Assembly (NCBI GenBank): GCA_029881725.1
Contig: JAOUMB010000013.1
Location: forward strand, 1 to 64,000
Direction: 5' to 3'
From: Nitrospirota bacterium
GTDB lineage: Bacteria > Nitrospirota > JACRHL01
Length of the DNA stretch: 64,000 bases
Positions within the stretch are counted from its first letter, which is position 1; each line of letters begins with the position of its first letter. The translations under genes and the position numbers were made by a program. Shown here piece after piece: positions 30,407-42,121 of the stretch. The notes under the pieces were generated by a model. The model ran no database searches. It saw only the letters and a list, made by a program, of their open reading frames with translations, and had not been told where the DNA came from.

Positions 30407-30823
30407 TCAGGCAGAGTGGCGGCTCCCTTGTCGATCCGGTGACTCGCTGTTGGAAATGATTGGCGCGGCCAGCAGGCCGCGAACGGTGGCCAGCAATTGT
30501 TCGCTGTCGATCGGCTTGGGTAACAGGGCCTCGGCACCGTGGATTTTTGCCCGTTCACTGTGTGCGTCGGTGGCGTGGGCGGACAGCATCACTACTGGGA
30601 TCCGCGCATGATCCGGGTTGGATTTCAGGCGGTCCAGTACCGTATAGCCGCTGCCACCGGGCAGGTAGATGTCGAGCAGGATCAGGTCGGGTCGGGCGGA
30701 CGCTACCATCGACAGGGCGCGTTGCCCCTCGCGGGCTTCGTCCACCTGCACCCCGGCGTGCTCCAGGCGCACGCGGATTGCCTTGGCGATGTAAGGATTG
30801 TCCTCAACGACGAGGATACGCAT
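30407..30823 (-). CDS. Stand-alone receiver (REC) protein
   Basis: MRILVVEDNPYIAKAIRVRL..LILLDIYLPGGSG. Confidence 0.88.
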   Translation of the reverse strand: MRILVVEDNPYIAKAIRVRLEHAGVQVDEAREGQRALSMVASARPDLILLDIYLPGGSGYTVLDRLKSNPDHARIPVVMLSAHATDAHSERAKIHGAEALLPKPIDSEQLLATVRGLLAAPIISNSESPDRQGSRHSA

Positions 30824-30906
30824 TCGGGACCCCCCCCTTGTGCTAAAGCCCACACCCGGCTCTGTCTTCCTCTTCGGCTGATTTTCCCAACCGGTTAAAT
30901 ATTATT

Positions 30907-31752
30907 TCAGGCGGCTGGCGGGGTCCTGGCCAGCGTACACACGCTGTAATAATCAAACAGTGGTGAATTCAGCGGCACATGCGGCTGATAGCGCGCGGAA
31001 AGCTGTGCTGTGGTGAACTGACCATGCACTTGCAGCCCGGCGTCGCGTGCGGTGGGGGAGATATCGTCAAAGCCACTCACCCAGGGGGCGCCCATGCGTG
31101 CCAGGTGGTCGATGTAGTCGTTCAGATCGGTATGTCCGGTGCTGCGGGCAATCACCTGATGATGCATGAAATCCATGGCCGCCACCACCCCGGCGGCACA
31201 CTGGCCGATTTGGGAAAGTACGTCGGCAACGGTTTGCGTCGGCAGGTAGGTGGCATTGCCCTCCCACAGGAAAAACGCCGGGGCGCCGTGGTTGAAGCCC
31301 GCAGAGGCCAACATGGGAGCCACCCGCTCCGCCACGTAATCACCAGGGATGTAGCAGACGTGCGGTAACAGGCCGTTGGCCGCTAACGTGTGCTCCTTGT
31401 AGGCCAGTGTTTCCGGGTTGTCGATTTCGAAGTAACGCACCCCCTCGCCGCCAATGCGCGCGGCGCGGGTGTCCAGGCCGGACCCGAGGATCACAACCTG
31501 GGTGACCCCCCCCGCAATGGCCTCGCGTAATGCATCGTCGAAATAGCGGGTGCGCAAACGGATCATGTCCGGGGCGTGGGGAAATTTCTTCGCCGCTTCC
31601 CGCGCCGCCGCCAGCGCCCCTTCGTCGAGCAGCAGACCGGTGACCGGGTCGTCATACAACGGCGGGTTACCTGCCTGTCCCCACACACGGAAGCTGGCGG
31701 TAACGAATGCCGTTCCACTCACGTTGGCAATTTCGGGCCGGGCCTGAGCCAT
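30907..31752 (-). CDS. Class I SAM-dependent (leucine carboxyl methyltransferase-like) methyltransferase
   Basis: VVILGSGLDTRAARIGGEGVRYFEIDNPETLAYKE. Confidence 0.85.
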   Translation of the reverse strand: MAQARPEIANVSGTAFVTASFRVWGQAGNPPLYDDPVTGLLLDEGALAAAREAAKKFPHAPDMIRLRTRYFDDALREAIAGGVTQVVILGSGLDTRAARIGGEGVRYFEIDNPETLAYKEHTLAANGLLPHVCYIPGDYVAERVAPMLASAGFNHGAPAFFLWEGNATYLPTQTVADVLSQIGQCAAGVVAAMDFMHHQVIARSTGHTDLNDYIDHLARMGAPWVSGFDDISPTARDAGLQVHGQFTTAQLSARYQPHVPLNSPLFDYYSVCTLARTPPAA

Positions 31753-31872
31753 GACGGTTCCCCTCGCCAGACGCGCTCCCCCCGGCACCACACACCCGCC
31801 CGGGTTTGACCGCGTACAGATTTTGGAAGCTTCTTCGAGTATAGCCAAATCCGGTCCGAAGTTCCAAAAATA

Positions 31873-31920
31873 CAAAACCCCGCCCCCGGGATGTCGCGTC
31901 CGGTGGGGGCGGGGCTTTCT
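31873..31920. terminator. GC-rich terminator hairpin
   Basis: aaaaCCCCGCCCCCgggatgtcgcgtccggtGGGGGCGGGGcttt; downstream of thiC (minus). Confidence 0.7.
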
Positions 31921-31956
31921 CCATCCCGCGCCGATGGCGCGAGATGGGGATTCGAA

Positions 31957-33900
<1,944 letters not shown>

Positions 33901-34170
33901 TTAAGGCCCACTGACCTCCAAGTCAACGAAAGGCTGCCTTTGAATATCAGGCCGGCCGGTCTGTCACACCAGACCTCACACCGGTGGCCCTCCGTTGGTG
34001 CTCGAATCACCGTTCCGGTCACTACAAGCCAGTCCAGGCCATACGCAGAGCCACCCCAACTGAAGCCAGAGCGTTAACGGAGGGTTGCTTGCCACCAGCC
34101 TCCCTTGCCGCGCCCGAACGATTTGCGTATGGTTAGCGGAGTTTTTACTGTCTCTATTCCGGCCTGTGTC

Positions 34171-34899
34171 ATGTCCCGCGATTCCGACTCTCCCTCCCGC
34201 ACCGAAACCGCTCCCGACGAGGAGTTCACCCCCGCTCCCGACGAGGTGGAGGAGCAACCGTCCGGCCCGGACGCTTTGCCGGAGGCAGACCCGGAATACG
34301 ACCTGGATGCCGAGGAGGAAGATGCCCGCTCCTACGAGCAGGACTACATGACCAAGGGCATGATCATTCTGGTGGTGCTGGTGGTGGGGTTTATGTTCGC
34401 AGTCTGGTCCATCCAGTGGTCGCTGCTGAAACAACAGGCCGCCCGGCCGGAAACCTCCCACGACATCACCACCGCCGTGTCCGGCCTGCACCGGGCCATG
34501 CACGGGCAGGGGGTGCGCCTGGAGGAGGGCCCGGAAGCCGAACTAGCCGCGTGGCTGCGTGATTCCCTTGGCGCCCATGCCCGTCTTCCGGACCTGTCCG
34601 CCGCCGGCCTGCACCCGGTGGGGGTGCGTGACCTGAAAACCGGCACCGGCTTCGGTTTTATCCGCTATCGGGGAGACGGAGGTGACCTGCTGGTGGTGAT
34701 GGGGCCGAAGGACATGATTCTGGTGCCCGCCGATGCGGTTGCCCGGCAGATGGCAGGCACTGAGGTGTGGCTGCAGGAGACCCCGGTGCTGCGGCTGGTC
34801 TATGTGCCCGGCAGGCTGGCCGACTGGGCGCTGGTGGCCGCCCCGGATCAGGGTGACCTGCCCGCGGTGGCGGAGGTGTTGCTGGCTGGGCTGCGCTGA
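34171..34899 (+). CDS. Hypothetical single-TM membrane protein
   Basis: Acidic N-terminus then MIILVVLVVGFMFAVWSIQ TM; no family recognised. Confidence 0.65.
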   Translation: MSRDSDSPSRTETAPDEEFTPAPDEVEEQPSGPDALPEADPEYDLDAEEEDARSYEQDYMTKGMIILVVLVVGFMFAVWSIQWSLLKQQAARPETSHDITTAVSGLHRAMHGQGVRLEEGPEAELAAWLRDSLGAHARLPDLSAAGLHPVGVRDLKTGTGFGFIRYRGDGGDLLVVMGPKDMILVPADAVARQMAGTEVWLQETPVLRLVYVPGRLADWALVAAPDQGDLPAVAEVLLAGLR

Positions 34900-34983
34900 C
34901 ACTGGCAAGGGCTCACGATTCTCCACCATAATGATCCCTGTCGCCGGTCGGGCATATAGCTCGTCAGGGTCCTGGAGAGGGGC

Positions 34984-35883
34984 ATGGAACAAATCACCAA
35001 CTGGCTGCACAGTTCCTGGGTTGGCGCGAAACTGCTGGAGGGGAGCCATCTGCTTCTGATCCTGGCCGGTACTGTGCTGGTTCTGACGACCGTCCTGCGC
35101 CTGATGCATATTCTGGAGTCCCGGACGGTGGCGCGCCTGGAAGGACCGGAACTGGTGCCCACCGAGGCCTCCAAGCGCACCCGCACCCTGATGAAACTCA
35201 CCCGTACCGGGCTCACCCTCGGCATTCTGGCCGTGGCGCTGTTGCTGGTGCTGGGTCAGTTGGGCATTGATATCGGTCCGATCCTGGCCAGCGCCGGAAT
35301 TCTTGGTCTTGCCGTCGGCTTCGGTGCCCAGAACCTGGTGCGGGACGTGATTTCCGGCTTCTTCATGACCATGGAAAACCAGATTCGCGTGGGCGACGTG
35401 GTGAAGATCAATGGTACCGGCGGGCTGGTGGAAAACATCAGCTTCCGCACCGTGGTGTTGCGCGACGTGGAAGGTACCGTGCACGTGTTCCCCCATGGGA
35501 CAGTGAACACGCTGAGCAACCTGACCAGCGGCTGGTCGGCGGCGGTGTTTGACATCGGTGTAGCCTATCACGAGGACACCGACCAGGTGGTGACGGTAAT
35601 GAAGTCAGTGGCGGCCGAGTTGCGCGCGGACACTTCCTTCGGACCGTTGATCCGCGAGGATATGGAGGTGTTCGGGGTGGATGCATTCGGGGACAGCGCC
35701 GTAGTGATCAAGGCACGCATCAAGACCGTTCCCGGCAAGCAGTGGGACGTGGGCCGCGAATACCGCAGGCGCCTGAAAAAGGCGTTTGACGTGGAAGGTA
35801 TCGAAATTCCGTTCCCGCAACGGGTTATGCACACAGCTCCGTCGCTGGAACGCTCCGCGGCTCAAAAGGGCGTGAAATCGTGA
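34984..35883 (+). CDS. MscS-family mechanosensitive channel
   Basis: LASAGILGLAVGFGAQNLVRDVISGFFMTMENQIRVGDVV. Confidence 0.95.
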   Translation: MEQITNWLHSSWVGAKLLEGSHLLLILAGTVLVLTTVLRLMHILESRTVARLEGPELVPTEASKRTRTLMKLTRTGLTLGILAVALLLVLGQLGIDIGPILASAGILGLAVGFGAQNLVRDVISGFFMTMENQIRVGDVVKINGTGGLVENISFRTVVLRDVEGTVHVFPHGTVNTLSNLTSGWSAAVFDIGVAYHEDTDQVVTVMKSVAAELRADTSFGPLIREDMEVFGVDAFGDSAVVIKARIKTVPGKQWDVGREYRRRLKKAFDVEGIEIPFPQRVMHTAPSLERSAAQKGVKS

Positions 35884-36881
35884 GCCCGAATATCGAGCCG
35901 TTGCCCACCGACGCCCCGGACAACGGGCCGTTGGTTACCGCGTGGCGCCTGGATGGCGCCGGTGGCGGCACTGAAATCGGATGGGGGGAGGTGAATGCCG
36001 GAGTGGAGGGGCCGGTGTGGATTCACCTGCATTTTCCCAATCCGGAGGCCCAGCGCTGGCTGGTGGAAGCCAGTGGTCTGGACGAGGTGGTCACCGACGC
36101 CATGCTGGCGGAGGAAACCCGCCCCCGCGCGGTGACCCATGGCAGCGGGATACTGGCCAACTTGCGCGGCGTCAACCTGAACCCGGGCGCCGAGGCGGAG
36201 GATATGGTGTCAGTGCGTATCTGGCTGGAGCCGGGGCGCATTATCACCACCCGTCGCCGTCACCTGCGCAGCGTCGATGACGTGCGCGCGGCCCTGGTGC
36301 GCGGTGGCGGTCCGGAAAACCCGGCGGCGCTCATGGCCCTGCTGGCCGAGCGGCTGGCGGAGCGTGCCTCGGACGTGGTGGAGGCCCTGTCCGATCAGGT
36401 GGATGACCTGGAGGAAGCGGCCACCCGTCGCGACCCGCAGGCGGTGCGTCATCAGGTGGCCGACTGCCGCCACCGGGCGGTGCAATTGCGCCGCTATCTG
36501 GCCCCCCAGCGCGATGCCTTAGGGCGGGTGGCGGTGGAGCGCGTCGGGTCTCTGTCCGATGATGACCGCCTGTTGCTGCGCGAGGTGGTCGATCGATTGA
36601 CCCGCACCGTGGAGGAACTCGACATGGCCCGTGAGCGGTCGCAGGTGATTCAGGAGGAAATCACTTCCTACGCAACCGAGCAGCTTTCCCGGCGCATGTA
36701 TGTCCTTTCGCTGGTGGCGGGGGTGTTCCTGCCGCTTAGCTTTGTCACCGGTCTGCTGGGGATCAACGTGGGTGGAATTCCAGGCTCGGACAACCCAGAT
36801 GCGTTCCGCTGGGTGATGGCCATGCTCGGCGTGGTGTTCCTCGGGTTGCTGGCCACATTCCGATGGGTACGTTGGTGGTGA
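35880..36881 (+). CDS. CorA/ZntB-family divalent cation transporter
   Basis: C-terminal YVLSLVAGVFLPLSFVTGLLGINVGGIPG (GxN-containing CorA signature); 4-bp overlap with MscS gene. Confidence 0.92.
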   Translation: MSPNIEPLPTDAPDNGPLVTAWRLDGAGGGTEIGWGEVNAGVEGPVWIHLHFPNPEAQRWLVEASGLDEVVTDAMLAEETRPRAVTHGSGILANLRGVNLNPGAEAEDMVSVRIWLEPGRIITTRRRHLRSVDDVRAALVRGGGPENPAALMALLAERLAERASDVVEALSDQVDDLEEAATRRDPQAVRHQVADCRHRAVQLRRYLAPQRDALGRVAVERVGSLSDDDRLLLREVVDRLTRTVEELDMARERSQVIQEEITSYATEQLSRRMYVLSLVAGVFLPLSFVTGLLGINVGGIPGSDNPDAFRWVMAMLGVVFLGLLATFRWVRWW

Positions 36882-37035
36882 CCTGCTTCCCGCTGCGGCC
36901 CCTTTAGGCTCCTTGGGCCAGAAGCGCCACATTCGCCGCAAGCGAAGGCCCCACGCTGGTGTGGCCCCCTACCTTTCCCACCCACGGCCGGATGGCTCCG
37001 GCTGCGAGTGACGCAAAAGGTGGTAAATTAGTACG

Positions 37036-37413
37036 ATGAATCCGTGGGCACTGCATCGAACCGTGCGGCAGACTGGAATTGGCCTGCTGACGGTGCTGTA
37101 TCTGATGCTGACCATCAGTGCGCTGCTGTGCGTGCTGGATCACGGAATTGCCCTGGCCGGTGGCCCGTGTCACCAGAGCAGCGATTCCTCCATGCTCGGG
37201 GGCGAGGCTCCCGGCGACGTCCACTCCATGTCAGGTTCCCTGTGCGACTGCCTGGACAAGCTGGCCGCCCACGGGGTGGACTTGCCCCGGCTGGCGGGGC
37301 TGGATGGCCCGTCCTTCGAGTCTCCGGCGGCTGCCGACCAGTCCGTTCCCTCCTCCGCCGATTTCGGCGTGCTTCCCGCCCGCGGACCACCCGCGTCGGC
37401 CGTTTCCGCCTAA
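37036..37413 (+). CDS. Small Cys-containing membrane/exported protein
   Basis: Single N-terminal TM, CHQSS and CDC residues; first gene of a putative four-gene operon. Confidence 0.5.
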   Translation: MNPWALHRTVRQTGIGLLTVLYLMLTISALLCVLDHGIALAGGPCHQSSDSSMLGGEAPGDVHSMSGSLCDCLDKLAAHGVDLPRLAGLDGPSFESPAAADQSVPSSADFGVLPARGPPASAVSA

Positions 37414-37492
37414 AAAACCGATCTTCAATTTGACCGTTCCAGAGGGGAGGCCCAGTCCGCCTGCGCCCTCCTCCGTGTGAAAGGAAACCGTT

Positions 37493-38665
37493 ATGCGTAT
37501 TGGTATCCGCGTGCTCGCATGCGCTGTTGTGTTGCTGTTTGGGCTGCTGTCCCCCCTGTCCCGAGCTGAGGCCTATGTTGGCCTGTGCTGCGGAAAATGC
37601 GGAGGCAACATGCCCATGAACATCCCCGGCGGCGGCGTCCCCGAAACCCACGAGTTCCGCTTCAAAGTCACCCCCATGTTCATGCACATGGACGGCCTTC
37701 TGTCCGGCACCTCCCGCGTGGACCCGGCCTCGATCCTGGGTACCCCCGCTCCGGGCGTATACATGGCGGCGCCTACTTCCATGGATATGCGTATGCTGAA
37801 CCTTGCGGCGGGGTACAGCTTTACCGATGACTTCTTCGCCGGGCTCATGTTCATGTACAAGGACCACGAGATGGACATGCTGTTCAACAGCAACATGGCG
37901 ATGATGACCGGCCTGCCCGGCTACACCATGGAATCGTCCGGTATGGGTGACACCATGCTTATGACCAAGTACCGCCTGTTCACCGATGACCCACTGGTGC
38001 CAACCCGTCAGGCTTCCCTGTTTTTGGGCCTGTCGTTACCCACCGGCTCCATAGACGAAAAGAACACCACGCACCCGGTGGTCATGCGCCGGGCGGAACA
38101 GCTTCCCTACGCGATGCAGCTTGGCTCGGGCACGTTCGACCCAACGGTGGGACTGCTCTATCAGGGTTCGGCCAGCCCGTTCTGGTGGGGTGCCAACCTG
38201 ACCAGTACCCTGCGCCTGTACGACAACAAACGGGACTACCGCCTGGGTAACCGCTATGCTCTCGATCTGTATGCCATGCACCAGTGGCGGTACGATCTGC
38301 TGGGACAGTTGCAGTTGAATGGCGAGGCGGTGGGCGCCATCGGCGGCGAGATGGACGCCTACACCGACGGATCCTCCGGTCGAGCCAATTGGCCCGTGAA
38401 TCCGAACCCAATGACTCCGGCCTGGGAGACGGACAACTACGGCGGCCAGCGGGTATCCGTGTCGGCGGGCTTTCAGTGGCAGCCGCGCCCGTTGCATATC
38501 GTCGATCTGACCGTGCAGGTACCGGTCTATGAAAATCTGAATGGTCCGCAAATGAGCGAGGACTACCGGGTGATGCTGACCTGGTATCTGGAGGTTCCCA
38601 CTAAACGCAGCGTGCGTCACCCGGACAGCGTGGGTGCGGCGGGCGAAAGCCGGCTCGGATTCTAG
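37493..38665 (+). CDS. Met-rich outer-membrane/transporter-like beta-barrel protein
   Basis: Signal peptide, AYVGLCCGKCGGNMPMNIPG, repeated MFMHMDG / MDMRML / MFMYKDHEMDMLFNSNMAMMTG Met clusters. Confidence 0.75.
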   Translation: MRIGIRVLACAVVLLFGLLSPLSRAEAYVGLCCGKCGGNMPMNIPGGGVPETHEFRFKVTPMFMHMDGLLSGTSRVDPASILGTPAPGVYMAAPTSMDMRMLNLAAGYSFTDDFFAGLMFMYKDHEMDMLFNSNMAMMTGLPGYTMESSGMGDTMLMTKYRLFTDDPLVPTRQASLFLGLSLPTGSIDEKNTTHPVVMRRAEQLPYAMQLGSGTFDPTVGLLYQGSASPFWWGANLTSTLRLYDNKRDYRLGNRYALDLYAMHQWRYDLLGQLQLNGEAVGAIGGEMDAYTDGSSGRANWPVNPNPMTPAWETDNYGGQRVSVSAGFQWQPRPLHIVDLTVQVPVYENLNGPQMSEDYRVMLTWYLEVPTKRSVRHPDSVGAAGESRLGF

Positions 38666-38673
38666 GGGGTGCC

Positions 38674-38976
38674 ATGAAATTCAGCGAAAGGAAGATCAAA
38701 CGGATTTCCCTCGGCCTGTTCGGGACATTGATGTTGACGGGGCTGGTTGCCTGTGCCGGGGCGCCGACCCCGGTGCCGGACGGGGAGGGGGTGGACCTGT
38801 ACCGGGCCCGCTGTGGTGCCTGTCATTCAGTGCCACACCCGGCCCGCCATACCAAAGAGCAGTGGCCCCCGGTGCTGACCCTGATGGAGCGGCGCATGGC
38901 CGAAGCGGGCATGCCGCCCTTTGTTGAGGGCGAGCGTGCGCGCATTCTCGGTTATCTGGAAAGGCACGGACGATGA
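38674..38976 (+). CDS. Mono-heme c-type cytochrome-like lipoprotein
   Basis: Lipobox LTGLVACAGA; CGACH heme motif (CxxCH), distal Met. Confidence 0.8.
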   Translation: MKFSERKIKRISLGLFGTLMLTGLVACAGAPTPVPDGEGVDLYRARCGACHSVPHPARHTKEQWPPVLTLMERRMAEAGMPPFVEGERARILGYLERHGR

Positions 38977-39539
38977 ACCGGTTGCTGCGGATGATTCTGC
39001 CATTGCTGGTGGTCGGGGCGCTTGGGGGGGCGCTTCCGGCCGCCGCAGGGCCGGCCCCCCCGGAGAATGTTTCCGGTGCCTTGGCGTCCCTGGGCATGTC
39101 GGCCCCTCGGGAGCGGCTGTCGGCTCCGGAGTTTCGCCTGTTCACCCCGGACGGCGCCGAAGGGAGGCTGGCCGATTACCGGGGCAAGCTGGTGGTCCTT
39201 AACTTCTGGGCCACCTGGTGCGGTCCCTGTGTCACCGAGATGCCCGCCCTCGAAGCGGTATGGAATACCTATCGGGAAGCCGGGCTGGTGGTGCTGGCGA
39301 TAAACGTGGACCGGGGCCGTTTGAAGGCGGTGCGTCAGTTCGTGGCGCGGCGCGGTCTCTCCTTTCCCGTATTGCTCGACCCCACCGGTGAAACGCGCAA
39401 AGGGTATGAAGTGGCGGCGCTGCCGGTAACCTATCTGATCGGGCGCGACGGCCGGTTCATGGGTAAATCACTGGGGGCACGGGAGTGGAACGGGGCCGCG
39501 CAGATGGCCGCATTCGAATCATTGCTTGCCGCACCCTAA
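38973..39539 (+). CDS. TlpA-like thioredoxin-fold thiol:disulfide protein
   Basis: LVVLNFWATWCGPCVTEMPAL CxxC active site. Confidence 0.93.
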   Translation: MNRLLRMILPLLVVGALGGALPAAAGPAPPENVSGALASLGMSAPRERLSAPEFRLFTPDGAEGRLADYRGKLVVLNFWATWCGPCVTEMPALEAVWNTYREAGLVVLAINVDRGRLKAVRQFVARRGLSFPVLLDPTGETRKGYEVAALPVTYLIGRDGRFMGKSLGAREWNGAAQMAAFESLLAAP

Positions 39540-39796
39540 TGGACCCACCGGAATGTTCCGATTCGTACATAGCGGGTGGATTTTGAACACCGGCGGGTAA
39601 GAAATACTGTCACCTGGACCAATTTCCGGCACGGGGACAGGGGGCGAAGACTCGGGGGTGGTCTTCACAAACGATTGAAAATTTTTAATTTACGCCCTTC
39701 CGTGAAGGATGCGGTGGTGACCTGTTTAAAAATGGTCCGCCGTTTGCAGCCTCTATTGGCAGGTTTTGTCAGACACGTACTCGTAGGATTGATCCA

Positions 39797-39877
39797 ATGC
39801 CTGTTTTCGCCAATCTCATCTGTGGTACCTGCTTCGCCCTTGCGGCCATGGGTTGGCTGGTACTGTTGGCTGGCTGA
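39797..39877 (+). CDS. 26-aa single-TM small protein candidate
   Basis: MPVFANLICGTCFALAAMGWLVLLAG; AGGA about 9 nt upstream of ATG, strong terminator ~57 nt downstream; similar to the 44012..44089 ORF. Confidence 0.5.
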   Translation: MPVFANLICGTCFALAAMGWLVLLAG

Positions 39878-39931
39878 CCACCAGCTCCTCACGCGGCGCC
39901 CGGGACTTTCTGGTTCCGGACGGTGTGACAA

Positions 39932-39963
39932 AGAAGCCCCGCTTTCCGGCGGGGCTTTTTTTG
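39932..39963 (+). terminator. Rho-independent terminator
   Basis: aaGAAGCCCCGctttCCGGCGGGGCTTTTTTTg, stem followed by T7. Confidence 0.8.
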
Positions 39964-39986
39964 TCTGCGGGCAGTGATCCGCAGGT

Positions 39987-41840
39987 TCAATCCTTCTTTG
40001 TTTTCTTGCCTTTGGCGGTGGTTTCACGCGGCTTGGGGGTAGCTTTGGAAATCACCCCCGCCTGCTTGGGAGACTTCCCGTCCTTCTTGCCGGGTGAGGT
40101 GGTGTCCGCCGCAGGTGCCGGTTCGGTCTCCACTCCCACGTCGGTGGCCGGGGCGGACTGTACAACGGCCTTGGGCACGCCGCGCTTTTCTTCCGGTCCG
40201 TCCGGGGTGGAGGCGCCGTCCGGAATCGTCCGGGCCGGCAAGGGGGCTGCCAGAGGCGCTTCGGAGCCGAACAGGATGACCCGGTTGCGGCCATTGTTCT
40301 TGGCCCGGTAGAGGGCCTGATCGGCCCCTTCCAGCAGTTCGCGCGGGGCGATCATGGTGGTGGTCTGGGGAGAGGCTACCCCGATCGACAGGGTGGTGCT
40401 CACCTTGTGCTTGCCACACACCACCACCATTGCCTCGGCCTGCTCGCGCAGCCTTTCGGCCAGCATGCTGGCCTGCTCGCCGTTGGTCTGTGGCAGGATG
40501 ATGGCGATTTCCTCACCTCCGTAACGGGCGGCCAGATCCACCTTGCGGATGTGCCGGGCCACCAGTTTGGCCAGTTCAATCAGATAGGCGTCACCGGCCT
40601 GATGGCCGTAGCTGTCGTTGACGTTTTTGAAGTGATCGACGTCGATCAGCAGCAACGACAGGGGCAGGTCGTAGTAGGTGACCGCGCGCTGGAATTCCTC
40701 CTCCAGGCGGCGGTCGAACTGGGCCCGGTTGAACAGGCCGGTGAGTCCATCGAACAGCGCCATCTGTTCCAGTTTGTCCTCGAACGCCTTGCGCTCGGTC
40801 ACGTCGCGGAAGTTGAGCACCATGCCGGCCTGCTCTCCTTCGTGGTCCAGCAGCGGCGAGGCCGTCAGTTCCACCGGGCGGCGGGTGCCGTCGCTGCAAA
40901 GAATGTGCATGGTCTTCAGAGTGACCGGCTGTTCCTCCACTACCACTTCATACAGAATGTGGCGCGCGGTGGGACGGTCGCGGGTGCCCTCGATTTTCAG
41001 TACGTCCTCGATGGCCTGATGCATGGCCGCCTCGTGGGAGCGGCCGGTGAGCGCCTCGGCCAGGGGGTTGATCATGGTGACCACCCCTTTGCGGTCGGTG
41101 GCGATCACGCCCTCGCCCACGCTGCGCAGCACGGTGGACACCAGTTGCTTGTCGTTTTCGCGGGCGCGCAGGTTGGCCTCCAGCAGGGCTTCCGTATGTC
41201 CGGCCCGCTGCCATTCAAAGCGGAAAAAGGTCAGCGCCGCAGCCAGTCCCAGCAGGGCGCAGGCGATGATCAGCGCCAGTTGGGTGCGCACAAAAGCGGA
41301 AAACTGGTTGTCCATGGCGTGGTGCAGGGCTTCGTTGGTGCGCTGCATGGACAGGTTGAAGGCGGTGAAGGCCCCCTCGAACTGCTCATTGTCCTTGTTG
41401 TCGTGCCCGGCGCGGCGGTTGACGGTGGCCAGGTACAGTCGGGTCTTGGCGGCGTCGCGGAATTCCTCCAGCCGGGTCACGGTGCGGCCCAGTTGCTGGG
41501 TCAGTTCCGGGTCGTCGATGGGGATGATCTTCCATTCCTCGGTGTCGGCCCCATCCAGCATGGCGCGGGCCAGCAGGTCGGCATGATCCAGCCGCGAACG
41601 GACTTCCTCAAAGCGGCTTTTGGCGTCTCCGGCCAGAATCTCGTCCATCACCAGGTGGGCACGCACCACTTCCACCTCAATCGAGGTTGCGGCGCGGGTC
41701 AATGGTACGTTCACCGCCTGAATGCGCGCACCCGTGGACAGCACGTACCCCATCCCCGCCAATACGAACAGGGTTAGCACGATGGTGAAGATGGGCATGC
41801 GGCCCGGGCCGGCGAGGGTTTTGAGATTGAAGCCCTGCAT
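39987..41840 (-). CDS. Membrane PAS-GGDEF diguanylate cyclase
   Basis: PAS segment, LFNRAQFDRRLEEEF, RYGGEEIAIILPQ (GGEEI active site); Lys/Pro-rich C-terminal tail. Confidence 0.92.
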   Translation of the reverse strand: MQGFNLKTLAGPGRMPIFTIVLTLFVLAGMGYVLSTGARIQAVNVPLTRAATSIEVEVVRAHLVMDEILAGDAKSRFEEVRSRLDHADLLARAMLDGADTEEWKIIPIDDPELTQQLGRTVTRLEEFRDAAKTRLYLATVNRRAGHDNKDNEQFEGAFTAFNLSMQRTNEALHHAMDNQFSAFVRTQLALIIACALLGLAAALTFFRFEWQRAGHTEALLEANLRARENDKQLVSTVLRSVGEGVIATDRKGVVTMINPLAEALTGRSHEAAMHQAIEDVLKIEGTRDRPTARHILYEVVVEEQPVTLKTMHILCSDGTRRPVELTASPLLDHEGEQAGMVLNFRDVTERKAFEDKLEQMALFDGLTGLFNRAQFDRRLEEEFQRAVTYYDLPLSLLLIDVDHFKNVNDSYGHQAGDAYLIELAKLVARHIRKVDLAARYGGEEIAIILPQTNGEQASMLAERLREQAEAMVVVCGKHKVSTTLSIGVASPQTTTMIAPRELLEGADQALYRAKNNGRNRVILFGSEAPLAAPLPARTIPDGASTPDGPEEKRGVPKAVVQSAPATDVGVETEPAPAADTTSPGKKDGKSPKQAGVISKATPKPRETTAKGKKTKKD

Positions 41841-42121
41841 CAGGGGGGGTAACTGCTCCTTGCTATCCACCGGGGGGCAAAACACCCCGAATTCCGGCAC
41901 CTTCCCATAATCGTCCGGGTGCGGCTCCGCCGGACGCCCCGATGCACATCGGGTTGCGGCGTATCGGCAGTACGGCACCTTGTCACGGTCTTATCGGACG
42001 AAGTGCGCGAAAAGTGCAACGAACAGGCTCATTTTTCGCCCCGTATTTCGATTTTTGGGTGGGGTATCGTCTATGATGCGGACCACGCTGGACAATTCCA
42101 ATTCGTCAGAATGGGGCGCGG

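Noticed and set aside
40407-41777. 456-aa plus-strand ORF opposite the GGDEF gene
   Set aside because: Antisense shadow ORF; the GGDEF protein is clearly supported.
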